A stretch of 64,000 nt of DNA, taken from Scytonema sp. UIC 10036 (GTDB lineage Bacteria; Cyanobacteriota; Cyanobacteriia; Cyanobacteriales; Nostocaceae). Every line of letters begins with the position of its first letter. Position 1 is the stretch's first letter. The stretch lies in NCBI RefSeq assembly GCF_009725235.1, contig NZ_WJFC01000014.1, forward strand, positions 48,135 to 112,134, given 5' to 3'. Shown one piece after another: positions 53,871 to 63,747 of the stretch. Under the pieces are notes generated by a model. That model did no database searches. It saw nothing but the letters and a program-made list of their open reading frames with translations, and was not told the origin of the DNA. The translations under genes were made by a program, and so were the position numbers.

Positions 53871-56800
53871 ATGAATAAGGAACCATCTTTGCCAGATTTG
53901 TTGCAAGATTTAGCCCAAACAGAAACAAACCAATTTTCTGAATTAGTGCAAATTGCTGGGTTAAATTTACATAAAGATTTTGAAGGGATTGACCTGAGTG
54001 GTGAAGACTTAAGCGAAGATAATTTGAGTCAGGCAAATCTCAGTTTTGCCAACTTAAGCGATACTAACTTAAGAAGTACAAATCTCAGTGGTGCCAATTT
54101 AAGAGGTGCCAACTTAAGTGGAGCTAATCTCAGAAATGCGAATTTAAGCCATGCCGATCTGAGTGGTGCAAATCTCAGTGATGCTCATCTTGTTGGTGTT
54201 AATTTAAATGATGCTATTCTCTGTCAAGCTAACCTCAATGGTGCTAACTTGAAAAGTGTTAATTTGACAAATACTGATTTGAGTGGTGCCAATCTTAGGG
54301 ATGCAAATCTCAAAGATACCAAGCTGAGAAATATCGATGGTTTAGGCAACGAATCTGTCATTACAATACAAGAAAAGGCTTTTGAACCTTTTTTAGAAGC
54401 GGATAAAGAAATAACACAAGCCATTGCAGATTTATTTGGTCAGGAAACTATTTTAGATGATGTTAGTAAGGAAATTCAAGAATCACTGGGTTTTGACTTT
54501 GTTAGCATATCATTAGTTATACCCGAACAAGATACTATTGAAGCAGTATACGGAATTGGTATTGCAGGAAGATGGGTCGATCGAGCAAGACATTATCTTA
54601 ATGCCGACCAAGATATCAGAGATATTCAAGCAGATATTGTTAAGACTTATCACACTGAAATCATATCTGGATGGGATAAACGATTCGATCGCTGGATTTA
54701 TGAAAACTTTCAACACGATCGACTGAGCCGTGTGTTTTCTCCTATTTTATTAGTTCATGATGAGCAAGGAAAAGAAATTGAAAATTGGTTTGAAAATTAT
54801 GATTGGGGTAAGAATTTTATTCCCTGTTCGGGAAATAGCGAAGGCAATAATAAAGTTTTCCGAATGGAACCATTACCTGGTGGTTCCCCACCTGTAGTTA
54901 TCGGTACAGTAGAAGCAGGTTATGAAAATCCTAATAGACCAATTACATACCAACAAGCAACCAATCTTGCTCAATTGATTGCAAGAAGGGCATTAGACAT
55001 TCGTCGTGGTAGTTTGCGTTATGTATTAAAAACTATTGCTGAAAATGCAAAACGCATTTTTCATGCTGACTTAACTACATTGCATTTTTTATGGGAACCA
55101 CAGGAAGAACGTTACATTTACGAAGTGTTTGCTGGCGATCCCGGTAATATTCCCTTACAACGCTTTTTTCCAAGGAAAAATGGGGTTGGATGGCGAAGTA
55201 TTTCTGAAGGAAAGCTTCAGTACGTCACACATTTATCTTCAGTTCATAAAAACTCAGAAGTAGATTTTAGCCCAGTTGCGCTTGAAAGAGGAACAAAGAC
55301 TTACGCCGCTTTTCCATTACTGATTAACGATCGCTACAAGGTCATACCACGAATAATTGCAACTCCTACCAGGCAAGGTAGTAGTGTGGAACGAGAACAG
55401 CATCTAATTCCTGTAGGAGTTTTATATGTTCATTTCCGCTACGAACATCAATTTATTGAAGAACTCAGCCGTCAGGGCGAATACTTTGCTAGTAAAGCTG
55501 TTGATGCGATTTGGCACACTACAATATATCAAAAAATGCGTGAAGAAGCGCGACAGTTAGCCACTCTTCAATATGTAACGCAATCTCTAAGCCAAATAGA
55601 AAATAATTTACTAGGCCATATTGCTTGGAATACACTTAATGTACTGGCAGCAGATTTAGTTGTTATTTACGAATATATTCAGACGGAAAAACAATTTCTC
55701 ACTCCACCTAGCCTTGCAGGAATGTTGATTCAAGAAGATGCAATGGAGTCGGAAGTTCCCGAACAAAGTGTGCCTTTTTTACTGATTCAACATGAAACAA
55801 ATATTTATGTTTCAAACATTTCTCAAGAACCTATCTTTAAAAATTCAATTTTTACGCAAAGAGAAGAAATTCAATCGGTTGCTGGCATTTTATTGAGAGT
55901 CGATAAAGATATTGTTGGGGTTATGTTCATTAACTACCGACGACCTCACATTTTTCTAAATGAAGAAAAACAAATGATTAGCTCCATTGCCTCTTCTGCA
56001 GCAAGTGCTATCAAAAATCAACGTTGGTTGCAAACATTAGATGGCATTGAGCGAGAAATTATAACAACTTTAGATTGGGAGCATTTGCAAGAATTAATTG
56101 TGCAAAAAGCAGTGCAAAACACGGGTGCTGATATAGGAGTGATTAGCATGGTTGAACCCGGAACTCGCGAACTTGTTGCCAAAGCTAAATATCCTGCTTA
56201 TAAGCAAATTGAAAATGCGTCTTTCAACATGAAAATGGGTGAAGGAATTACTGGTTGGGTAGCAATGCACCGCAAGCCAGCATTAGTAGATGATGTTGAA
56301 ATAGATAAGCGCTACATATGCTATTTTGCTGACAGCCGTTCAGAACTTTGCGTACCTCTTTTAGATAAAGATAGTCAGGTACTAGGCGTGCTGAATGTAG
56401 AAAGTCGTCAAAAAGCAAAATTTAAACAAAAAGACCTGGGAAGGCTAGAATTCCTAGCTGGTTTGGCGGTTATTGCTATTCAGAATGCACAGAATGCAGA
56501 AAAAAAAGAGCAAAAGAGTATAAAGGAAGTATTAACTAGTGTCGGTAATGTTTCTGGCAAAGTTCTCAATAAAATGAACAGTGGTATTAGCACAGTCGAA
56601 GGGTTGTTACGAGAAATCATTAGCGGCTTAAATGAAAATAATGTTGAAGCCAGCAAAAATACAGGAAATACTGCTCTCAGTTTTGTCGATCAAATGAGTC
56701 AAACCCTAAGAGGTCTTAAGATTGCTCAAGAGGAGAAACCTCAACCTCTCGATCTTCATAAGATAGTAGATATGGTTCTTAGTGAAATTCCACAATTTCA

Positions 56801-57194
56801 TGGAGTCAAGCTATCTATTAATATTCCAATTAATTTACCCAAAGTGTTAAGTGGCGAACAGCAATTGCTGAATATTTTTTATCACCTCATACAAAATGCT
56901 GTAGATGCAATGCCAAATGGTGGTACGTTATCTCTCAATGCTATAACTCTAGAATTAGAAGGCAAACTGTGGGTGGAAGTCAAAGTTTCTGATACGGGCT
57001 TGGGGATCGCACCAGAAAAGTTCAACGAAATTTTTCAACTTGGGTTTACAACCAAAAGCGATCGCGGAAATATCGGTTTGGGTTTATGGTTGACTAAACT
57101 CCAAGTAGAGGGTTTGGGCGGAGTTTTAAAATTGGACAGTTCCCTCAATGAGGGTTCACACTTTACAGTCACATTACGAGCACATCAACAGTGA
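53871..57194 (+). CDS. Pentapeptide-repeat, multi-GAF, HATPase_c protein without a phospho-acceptor His
   Basis: This 1107-residue protein has pentapeptide repeats (~41-155; ANLSDTNLRSTNLSGANLRG), then GAF-like domains (~180-375, ~390-560, ~560-725 and ~725-880, the last with GITGWVAMHRKPALVDDVEI) and a histidine-kinase ATPase (~985-1105; N box LIQNAVDAMPNGG, G1 DTGLGIAPE, G2 GNIGLGLWL). Where related cyanobacterial proteins have LLHRLNN, this one reads VLNKMNS, so Asn900 replaces the usual phospho-acceptor His. It may be a ligand-gated ATPase switch or pseudokinase. It is translated after the CHAT protease gene in one operon. Confidence 0.82.
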   Translation: MNKEPSLPDLLQDLAQTETNQFSELVQIAGLNLHKDFEGIDLSGEDLSEDNLSQANLSFANLSDTNLRSTNLSGANLRGANLSGANLRNANLSHADLSGANLSDAHLVGVNLNDAILCQANLNGANLKSVNLTNTDLSGANLRDANLKDTKLRNIDGLGNESVITIQEKAFEPFLEADKEITQAIADLFGQETILDDVSKEIQESLGFDFVSISLVIPEQDTIEAVYGIGIAGRWVDRARHYLNADQDIRDIQADIVKTYHTEIISGWDKRFDRWIYENFQHDRLSRVFSPILLVHDEQGKEIENWFENYDWGKNFIPCSGNSEGNNKVFRMEPLPGGSPPVVIGTVEAGYENPNRPITYQQATNLAQLIARRALDIRRGSLRYVLKTIAENAKRIFHADLTTLHFLWEPQEERYIYEVFAGDPGNIPLQRFFPRKNGVGWRSISEGKLQYVTHLSSVHKNSEVDFSPVALERGTKTYAAFPLLINDRYKVIPRIIATPTRQGSSVEREQHLIPVGVLYVHFRYEHQFIEELSRQGEYFASKAVDAIWHTTIYQKMREEARQLATLQYVTQSLSQIENNLLGHIAWNTLNVLAADLVVIYEYIQTEKQFLTPPSLAGMLIQEDAMESEVPEQSVPFLLIQHETNIYVSNISQEPIFKNSIFTQREEIQSVAGILLRVDKDIVGVMFINYRRPHIFLNEEKQMISSIASSAASAIKNQRWLQTLDGIEREIITTLDWEHLQELIVQKAVQNTGADIGVISMVEPGTRELVAKAKYPAYKQIENASFNMKMGEGITGWVAMHRKPALVDDVEIDKRYICYFADSRSELCVPLLDKDSQVLGVLNVESRQKAKFKQKDLGRLEFLAGLAVIAIQNAQNAEKKEQKSIKEVLTSVGNVSGKVLNKMNSGISTVEGLLREIISGLNENNVEASKNTGNTALSFVDQMSQTLRGLKIAQEEKPQPLDLHKIVDMVLSEIPQFHGVKLSINIPINLPKVLSGEQQLLNIFYHLIQNAVDAMPNGGTLSLNAITLELEGKLWVEVKVSDTGLGIAPEKFNEIFQLGFTTKSDRGNIGLGLWLTKLQVEGLGGVLKLDSSLNEGSHFTVTLRAHQQ

Positions 57195-57210
57195 CCACCT
57201 GACCAATAGA

Positions 57211-57603
57211 TTAAAACTTGGAGAGTGGTAAGCGAATACCTGATTCAAGAGGAGGAATTTTATAGTAATTAACTGCCTCAGCAGGTTTAGATTCTTCGTT
57301 TTGCGGCTGCTCTAGTTTAGAACAGAGCTTGAGGTTAGCTGCAGGGTCTTTAATAAAGTCTAGGGGATCGATATCTTTACATTTTTTTTCACGTACCAGC
57401 CTAAAGGAGGTAGAGGTTGGTTTTTGATTGTTAATTCGCGTATTACCTATTTGATTTTCTATAGAAGCTGGCTTCACCATCAAAAGAGAAGCTTGACCTG
57501 GATTTGTTGTAGAGGTCGAAACATTCTCTTCATTAGCATAGGCTGGATGAGCTACAGCGATCGCACTCACGATTACAAGTAAGGCTGGTAGTGACCATTT
57601 CAT
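57211..57603 (-). CDS. Secreted hypothetical protein
   Basis: The 130-residue protein begins with a signal peptide (MKWSLPALLVIVSAIAVAHP, cleavage after AYA). The mature part has a conserved Cys pair (REKKCKDIDPLDF, LKLCSKLEQPQN). Unknown function. It converges with the end of the pentapeptide gene (16 bp). Confidence 0.55.
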   Translation of the reverse strand: MKWSLPALLVIVSAIAVAHPAYANEENVSTSTTNPGQASLLMVKPASIENQIGNTRINNQKPTSTSFRLVREKKCKDIDPLDFIKDPAANLKLCSKLEQPQNEESKPAEAVNYYKIPPLESGIRLPLSKF

Positions 57604-57957
57604 AATTTAATCTCCCATGACGATGCTTGCCTTACAATAGCAACAGCATGTATGGCAAGCTTTCCGGTAATTTAGAAAAAAAGCAGTAAAGGTCTTATTG
57701 TGCAAAAGATGAGCCAAGCCTAGCATACTTAGAGAGATATTGCCAGAATTTCAGACACATATTTTACAAATTTTTTATCAGTGGTGTGAAATGTGCTTGG
57801 AATTACGTTAAGAATAGTGACAAGAAGAATGTATATTTTTTTCTCTAAATCATAGTAGAGCATTGACAATGTTTCAACTAGCTTGTAACTTCAGAGCGTC
57901 GGCTTCAAAGTAAGTATACCCCTCAAAGTGGGTGAGAGCCGTCAGAAGGAGGTAAAA
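57604..57957. other. Intergenic, leader of the hydrolase gene
   Basis: No gene. The strong Shine-Dalgarno AAGGAGGT ends 5 bp before the ATG at 57958, which fixes that start; the GTG frame upstream (57928) lies inside the leader. Confidence 0.5.
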
Positions 57958-59604
57958 ATGTCTAACGCTTCGTTGAGTCATTCCTGGTCCCCCCCTACAC
58001 GTTCCTTTTTACCGCTCATCTTAATCCGTGGTTTTGGAGGTCTCGACGTTTCAGAGGAGAAGAAAAGCACTTACCAGGGATTTAACGATGGCTCTGTCTA
58101 TCCCCAAAAGCAGGGCGAAAACTACATCTACGAGGGGCTAATCCTTCGTTTTCTAAAGTCGAACTGGAAGTACCAAGATGCAACCAACGTTGTCGGCTAC
58201 TATGGCAAAGAAATACAGCAACAGCGGGACAACCTTTGTCCAGAGTTGCAACCGTTGGATCGACTGGGCTTCTTTTCTGGGAGCAAAGTTGTCATCGATC
58301 CAGCTATGGCGCTACGCCTCATCCAATCAAATGACGACCCAAGCAAGACTCTCTGGGTTTTCCGCTATTACGATCTTGACGACCGAGCTTTCAAAACCTA
58401 TGGTCAGGCGCTCGTCCGGCTTATCGATTTTATTCGCACGCTCATTCAGATAAAAACACCAATCGTAGACCCAAAAGTCAATAAAGTTAATATTATTGCT
58501 CACTCAATGGGCGGACTGATTGTGCGCGAGGCAATTCAATCCGCCTATCAAAGTCAAGATAGAGTGGGTAAGGCAACAGCTGATGAATCCATCAACAAGA
58601 TTGTCACCCTAGGAACGCCCCATCAAGGGATTTCCTTCCAGGTTTTAGGGCAATTGCGGTGGTTAAATCTGAGTGCAGAAGATGAACTCAAACGCTTCGA
58701 TCCTAACTGGCAGGATGAGAAATATGAGCATAATCCTCTTTCGTACAAGCATTTTGGCAACCACTTTCCCCTCGAACGACTGCTGACAGTGGTTGGTACA
58801 AACTATCGCACTTACAATATCGGGGCTGCAACGGTTTTGAATCGATTATTCTCCGTGTCAGGAGAATACGGTCCAAACTATAACCGGAGTGACGGGCTAG
58901 TTAAGCAGGCATACGCGCAGATCCCAGGCGCACCGAGAACTTTCGTCAACAAGTGCCACGGAGGTTTTGACTCCTTGATTACTGCTCGCGAGTCATTTGA
59001 GGTAGCAACGCGCTTTTTCTTTGGGGACGTGCGTGTACGCCTCCGCTTAGTACACGCAAAAATTAAGAGTGGTAGAGATATATTTGGCAAGAGCGAGTTT
59101 TTCCTGGGTGTGTCCATCAAGCCGCGCAGTGTGGATTTCGAGCTTTTCCACCAAAGCAAAGAAGCGGAAAACTGTTATGGACCGTTCCGGGAACTTGATT
59201 TGAGCGATCGCGAGGATACCGTTGCCTTTCCTTGGGCGGGTAAAAACCGACTCATTTGGGAGGGGTTTCTCCTAAGAAATCCAGAGAAGGACGACCTTGT
59301 GATGCGGCTGGAAATTTATGTTGGAGAACGTGATTTTTTTGGTATGGGTTTCTCGGATAACTTGATTGTGCATGAAGATTATTTCGTTCGTGCTGTCCTG
59401 TCTCAATCCGGGGTGAAACTCTACCTCTATCCCGACCAACAATTAGCTGCTGAGAGCGAGACTGAGATGACGAACGTGGATGGTGGTTTCCAATTCAGCG
59501 TGAACGAAAAAAGTTTTGATGGCACTTTCGTCGTTGAGTTCGATAATATTCCTGATATAGGACAGCCAAAACCGTTCACCAGTGGGGGACTCGCAGGGGG
59601 CTAA
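57958..59604 (+). CDS. Alpha/beta-hydrolase (lipase/PGAP1-like) with a C-terminal beta domain
   Basis: 548 residues from ATG 57958, chosen for its AAGGAGG site. The catalytic core has the nucleophile elbow in NIIAHSMGGLIVREAIQSAY (Ser of AHSMGG) and TLGTPHQGISFQVL; the acid and His are less clear, His probably in CHGGFDSL (~residue 315). The N-terminus SFLPLILIRGFGG is the oxyanion segment. The last ~190 residues are a separate beta-rich domain with VRLRLVHAKIKSGRDIFGKS, possibly C2-like lipid binding. Likely acts on lipids or esters. No signal peptide, so probably cytoplasmic. Confidence 0.75.
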   Translation: MSNASLSHSWSPPTRSFLPLILIRGFGGLDVSEEKKSTYQGFNDGSVYPQKQGENYIYEGLILRFLKSNWKYQDATNVVGYYGKEIQQQRDNLCPELQPLDRLGFFSGSKVVIDPAMALRLIQSNDDPSKTLWVFRYYDLDDRAFKTYGQALVRLIDFIRTLIQIKTPIVDPKVNKVNIIAHSMGGLIVREAIQSAYQSQDRVGKATADESINKIVTLGTPHQGISFQVLGQLRWLNLSAEDELKRFDPNWQDEKYEHNPLSYKHFGNHFPLERLLTVVGTNYRTYNIGAATVLNRLFSVSGEYGPNYNRSDGLVKQAYAQIPGAPRTFVNKCHGGFDSLITARESFEVATRFFFGDVRVRLRLVHAKIKSGRDIFGKSEFFLGVSIKPRSVDFELFHQSKEAENCYGPFRELDLSDREDTVAFPWAGKNRLIWEGFLLRNPEKDDLVMRLEIYVGERDFFGMGFSDNLIVHEDYFVRAVLSQSGVKLYLYPDQQLAAESETEMTNVDGGFQFSVNEKSFDGTFVVEFDNIPDIGQPKPFTSGGLAGG

Positions 59605-59621
59605 GGGGGATTATAAGCCGT

Positions 59622-61301
59622 TTACTCCTTCATACCAAATCTGGCTGATAACTCTTGAATTTCTGCCTCCTCCAACTTACGGAATAGTGGTGCGATTGCA
59701 CGAATTGCATAACCTAGAGGCAAAGCTTCAAAATTTACACTCTCACTAATCTTTGTCATTCTATCAGTTTCAGATAACTGCAATGCATCAAATAATTTGA
59801 CCGAGGTAAAGGGAATAATTGGTGCAGAAACCAGAGCGTAAATTCTGATTAAATGAAGACAAGTCCGTACCGATTGGGCTGCTGCTTCACGGTCTATTTT
59901 AATCAACTTCCAAGGTGCTGTTGCATCAATATACTGATTGCCAACAGACCATAAGGAATAGAGAGCTTCTACTGCCTTGCGAAACTCCTTATTCTTTAAA
60001 CAATTGCAGTATTTGCTGACAAGTATTTCACAGGTATTTTGTAACTCCCGTTCTTTTATACCAAAACTACCACCTTTTGGAACAGTTCCATCAAAATAAT
60101 TGACCGTAAACTTGAGAGTTCGGTTCACAAAATTGCCCAATGTATCTGCCAACTCTTTATTAACCTTCACTTGAAATAACTCCCAAGTAAAAGCCGAATC
60201 AGCAGATTCAGGAATCATCGATAAAAGACTATATCGCCAATAATCTGCTTCATAAAGTGAGAGTGCTTGGTCTAGAAAAACTCCTCGTTTTGCACTCGTA
60301 GAGAACTTTCCACCATAATATGTAAGCCAGTTAAATCCTCTAATTTGGTCAGCTAGTTTCCAGTTTTCTCGCGTACCCAGAATCATGGCTGGAAACATAA
60401 TGGTATGGAATGGTAAGTTATCCTTAGCCATAAATTGCACGTACTGGGTATTTTCTGCATCGCGCCACCAAGTCTCCCAATCTTGGTTATTTTCTATTCC
60501 CCATCCTTTGGTTGCAGAAATATACCCTATGGGAGCATCAAACCAGACATAAAACACTTTTCCTTCAAATCCCGGACGAGGTACGGGAACTCCCCAAGCT
60601 ATATCGCGGGTGATACACCTGTCTTTTAACCCTTCATTCAGCCACTTCATTGCAATTGATTGGGTGAGATGAGACCAATTGGGATGTGCTTCAACCCAAG
60701 CTTTTACCTCATCCACAAGTGCAGAAAGTTTTAAAAAGAGATGCCTAGTTTTTCGGACTTCCAAACGCTTGCTTCCAGAAATAGCCGAACGCGGTTCTAT
60801 GAGATCGGGTGGGTCAAGCAATGATGTACAATTTTCACACTGGTCACCTCTAGCTGATTGATACCCGCAGTGCGGACAAGTTCCAATAATGTATCTATCT
60901 GGCAAAAAGCGATCGTCGTCAAGAGAGTAGACAAGATTCATCTCTCGTTCTTCAATCAAACCGTTTTTGTCCAGAGATTGGTAGAAATGCTGAGTTAATT
61001 CGTGGTTTTCAACTGAGGAGTTACGACCAAAATAATCAAACGACAAACCAAGATTTCTGTAAATTTCTGCTTGGACTTCGTGCATCCTTTGACAGAAAGT
61101 CTCTACATCCAGCCCTGCTTCCAAAGCAGCTATCTCAGTTGGTGTACCATGTTCGTCAGTGGCACAGATAAAGAGAACCGTTTCGCCTTCCTGTCTTAAA
61201 TAACGGGCGTAAACATCTGCGGGAAGCATGGAACCAACAAAATTACCTAAGTGCTTGATGCCGTTTATATAAGGCAGCGCACTAGTAATTAAGTACTTAA
61301 C
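59622..61301 (-). CDS. metG: Methionyl-tRNA synthetase of non-standard type, start codon not identifiable
   Basis: The first in-frame ATG (61229) would lose the HIGH-type motif. Upstream codons (61301 on) read KYLITSALPYINGIKHLGN, the real catalytic N-terminus, but no ATG, GTG or TTG lies in frame before the stop at 61365-61367. Residues CPHCGYQSARGDQCENC form the zinc knuckle; KFSTSAKRG replaces the KMSKS loop; the C-terminal anticodon-binding helices follow. The usual tRNA-binding tail domain is missing. Either a start was destroyed by a one-base error or a rare codon is used. It differs from the usual cyanobacterial MetRS and could be a second copy. Confidence 0.8.
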   Translation of the reverse strand, partial: VKYLITSALPYINGIKHLGNFVGSMLPADVYARYLRQEGETVLFICATDEHGTPTEIAALEAGLDVETFCQRMHEVQAEIYRNLGLSFDYFGRNSSVENHELTQHFYQSLDKNGLIEEREMNLVYSLDDDRFLPDRYIIGTCPHCGYQSARGDQCENCTSLLDPPDLIEPRSAISGSKRLEVRKTRHLFLKLSALVDEVKAWVEAHPNWSHLTQSIAMKWLNEGLKDRCITRDIAWGVPVPRPGFEGKVFYVWFDAPIGYISATKGWGIENNQDWETWWRDAENTQYVQFMAKDNLPFHTIMFPAMILGTRENWKLADQIRGFNWLTYYGGKFSTSAKRGVFLDQALSLYEADYWRYSLLSMIPESADSAFTWELFQVKVNKELADTLGNFVNRTLKFTVNYFDGTVPKGGSFGIKERELQNTCEILVSKYCNCLKNKEFRKAVEALYSLWSVGNQYIDATAPWKLIKIDREAAAQSVRTCLHLIRIYALVSAPIIPFTSVKLFDALQLSETDRMTKISESVNFEALPLGYAIRAIAPLFRKLEEAEIQELSARFGMKE

Positions 61302-61519
61302 CTTGCTGTCATCGGTAGTGTTGAGTGTTACTGATGGTGTGGAGAATTTATGGTCACCTCCGTACTAACTTTATGTATGATTTAATATTACTACTATAAT
61401 ACACCCTATTTGCACAATTGCACGCTGGATGAGGGCTACCTCTATCTCAAGAGAGATCTCCGCATATGTAAGGTGAATTATATTTAACTTATAACCCAGC
61501 TCCATTAACTTTGTCATAA
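61302..61519. promoter_or_regulatory. Leader of metG and upstream region of the HMA-like gene
   Basis: A good GGAGGTGA site on the minus strand (~61361-61353) lies ahead of the metG reading frame, but the start codon it should serve is not seen in the right frame. No other gene. Confidence 0.5.
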
Positions 61520-62263
61520 ATGACAAGAACTCTCAGTAAAGAGGGCGATTTAAGTACTCAGTTAAAACTGCCTCCTGAATCAATTTCTGAGTGGATACAA
61601 AGTGAGTTGCTCAAAGCAAGTCGAGCAGAATATGTTGCTGTTGAACAATCAGTCAGTTTTTGGAAAAAACAAAGATTCGATGTCCTTGGAATCCTAACAA
61701 GTCTAGTTGTCATTAGGATTTTAAAAATCAACGGTTGGGCAGTTATTCCACTCTGCTTAATAATGATAGGTACAACTTGTAAAGTAATTTCTCCCAAACC
61801 TAGATTGAGTCAGGGTCAGAAAGATTTATCAAATCCTGACTCGGTGGTTTACAGTGTTGTTCATGCGATCGCAGGACGGATCAGATTTCAGGTTCCCTTA
61901 ATTGCCAAAGATTATCAATACGCGCAGCATCTGGAAGGATTGCTGAAAGCAGATAACCAAGCAACAAGCATTCGGATTAATCGTGATGCAGCATCCGTAG
62001 TTGTTAATTACAACCCTAACACAATCTCAGAAAAGCGAATGCGATCGCACGTAGCCAATTTGATTCAGTCTGCGAGAGATGCAGTGGTGACGGAAACCCT
62101 TACTACACCGTCAATTGTCCTCATTTGTTCCATAGAAATACGACAAGCCACAGTTTCATCAGACAGTTGCTGTTTGTTAAAAAGTAAAACAGGAAAACCA
62201 CTTAAAGGTGGCGCATTAGGAGCAAGAACTCACAGACTTTACCGACTGGGGATATTAATTTAA
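61520..62263 (+). CDS. Membrane protein with HMA-like C-terminal domain
   Basis: The 247-residue protein has two or more hydrophobic helices (FDVLGILTSLVVIRILKI; GWAVIPLCLIMIGTTCKVI) and a C-terminal segment of ferredoxin-like HMA fold type (HAIAGRIRFQVPLIAKDYQY, LLKADNQATSIRINRDAASV) without a CxxC. This is a shape known from HMA2-type proteins at P-type ATPases. No metal ligand is visible, so metal transport is not claimed. Function unknown. Confidence 0.6.
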   Translation: MTRTLSKEGDLSTQLKLPPESISEWIQSELLKASRAEYVAVEQSVSFWKKQRFDVLGILTSLVVIRILKINGWAVIPLCLIMIGTTCKVISPKPRLSQGQKDLSNPDSVVYSVVHAIAGRIRFQVPLIAKDYQYAQHLEGLLKADNQATSIRINRDAASVVVNYNPNTISEKRMRSHVANLIQSARDAVVTETLTTPSIVLICSIEIRQATVSSDSCCLLKSKTGKPLKGGALGARTHRLYRLGILI

Positions 62264-62299
62264 CGCCACTTTATTTCTTTGGGAGCAAACTTCCTACCA

Positions 62300-62416
62300 C
62301 CTCGTTCCCAGCCGGAGGCTGAGAATGCCTTATGGGAGGCGGAGCCTCCTGTACTCTACCACAGAGTGCGAGGCGGAGCCTCGCTGCCTGTGTTCCCAGG
62401 TTCCGCCTGGGAACGA
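62300..62416. repeat. Dispersed palindromic repeat cluster
   Basis: CCTCGTTCCCAGCCGGAGGC...GGTTCCGCCTGGGAACGAGA forms a long inverted repeat with an internal GAGGCGGAGCCTC hairpin. Same family as 50821-50870. Confidence 0.8.
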
Positions 62417-62541
62417 GAGTCGGGGATATAGTCACTGGTTACCGTTTTCAAGTAAAATATCTGTAGATTTTGCTGTTAATTTTCTTTAAATAAAATAAAA
62501 ACACCAGAATCTACACTAAACATTAGCTAATTCCGACAAAA

Positions 62542-62949
62542 ATGACATCTCTTTCCGATTCTATCGATTATTTGGCTTCCTCAGAGACAGAATCTCTCAA
62601 TCTTCCGTTTCCTGAAGCCGTGCGTGTTGGTAATATGCTTTATCTATCGGGGGTTATTGGTAACATCCCTGGTGCGAAAGAATTAGTTCCCGGAGGAGTC
62701 GCCGCCGAAACAAAGCAGACGATGGAAAATATCAAACGCGTTCTTGAAAGATATGGATCGTCTCTCAACCAAGTCGTTAAAGTAACTGTGATACTTGCAG
62801 ATATTAAAGAATGGAATGCAGTCAATGAAGTTTATATCACCTACTTTTCTAAAGATCGGCTTCCCGCAAGAACCGCCTTTGAAGCTAGCAAATTGATTTT
62901 AGATGCACACGTAGAAATGGAGTGTATCGCAGTAGTCCAGTCAATTTAA
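62542..62949 (+). CDS. ridA: RidA-family protein
   Basis: The 135-residue protein has the Rid motif set: SGVIGNIPGAKELVPGG, QTMENIKRVLERYGSSLNQV, then VKVTVILADIKEWNAVNEVY and the catalytic Arg in RTAFEASKL. RidA enzymes hydrolyse reactive enamines and imines. The N-terminus is 10 residues longer than usual. It is in the + orientation and converges with the next gene. Confidence 0.88.
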   Translation: MTSLSDSIDYLASSETESLNLPFPEAVRVGNMLYLSGVIGNIPGAKELVPGGVAAETKQTMENIKRVLERYGSSLNQVVKVTVILADIKEWNAVNEVYITYFSKDRLPARTAFEASKLILDAHVEMECIAVVQSI

Positions 62950-62952
62950 TGC

Positions 62953-63747
62953 TCAATCTGCTACCATCACAACAACCCGAGTATCCACATTTAACACTTG
63001 AACTCCTTGAGACAGAGCAATCATGGGGACTTTCCAATGGGAATGACCGCAAATCACTAACAGGTCTTTGCCTCGAACAAGTTCAGCACGTATAGATTCG
63101 TTTCCTACTAACTTGGCATTTACGTCGTTAGGACCTTCATGTAGCACAAAAATATCTGGTGACTCATCAAGAAGCTGTGTGAGTAGTTTTCTGAAATCTT
63201 TTTCCGAACGACGGAAAGGTTTAGTTGATTTACCTATAATACCAGAAATTCCAGCGATACGCAATCCATCAAGACAGGTGATATTCCCATCTAAATAATT
63301 TATACCTTTTCCGTCCTGAAAGGCTCGAAATTCCTGTTGTGTTTTACCAAAACTGTCGTGATTTCCCCCTACTCCTGCAGTCCAACGAAAACGCTGGCGA
63401 AATGCTTGCCACACGTCACGAACATCACCTACACCACCACGCTTATCTACCTTTGCGTAAAAATCCCCCGCTAAGATGACACCTGTTGCTCTTAATGGCG
63501 GAATTTTTCCTAAAGAAGCCAATTTATCCAATTCTTCATTGACAAGATGACCAAGAAGGCGTTGGTTATTGCGATCGATACCTTGCAAGTCGCTTGTTGC
63601 AACAATCGCCTCCAACCCATCTGGTAGTGAATCAACACGAGCTAATAAAACAGGCAGCACTTTATTAACCACGCCAACCCCATTAGGCGAGTGGGTAATA
63701 AACGGTATATGATGAATAACTTGGTCAGATATAGAAAGGATTTGCAT
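62953..63747 (-). CDS. Calcineurin-like metallophosphoesterase
   Basis: The 264-residue protein shows the di-metal motifs VILAGDFYA (GDxY), TAGVGGNHDSFG (GNHD) and VICGHSHWKVPMI (GHxH), with VLHEGPNDV before. The start is the ATG at 63747. Substrate is unknown; similar proteins act on phosphate mono- or diesters. Confidence 0.85.
   Translation of the reverse strand: MQILSISDQVIHHIPFITHSPNGVGVVNKVLPVLLARVDSLPDGLEAIVATSDLQGIDRNNQRLLGHLVNEELDKLASLGKIPPLRATGVILAGDFYAKVDKRGGVGDVRDVWQAFRQRFRWTAGVGGNHDSFGKTQQEFRAFQDGKGINYLDGNITCLDGLRIAGISGIIGKSTKPFRRSEKDFRKLLTQLLDESPDIFVLHEGPNDVNAKLVGNESIRAELVRGKDLLVICGHSHWKVPMIALSQGVQVLNVDTRVVVMVAD

Noticed and set aside
53871..57194. Calling the large protein a normal histidine kinase
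   Set aside because: The position of the phospho-acceptor holds Asn900 and no other H-box is evident.
61520..62263. Calling this gene a P-type ATPase part
   Set aside because: There is no CxxC, CPx or DKTGT motif; only an HMA-like fold pattern is visible.
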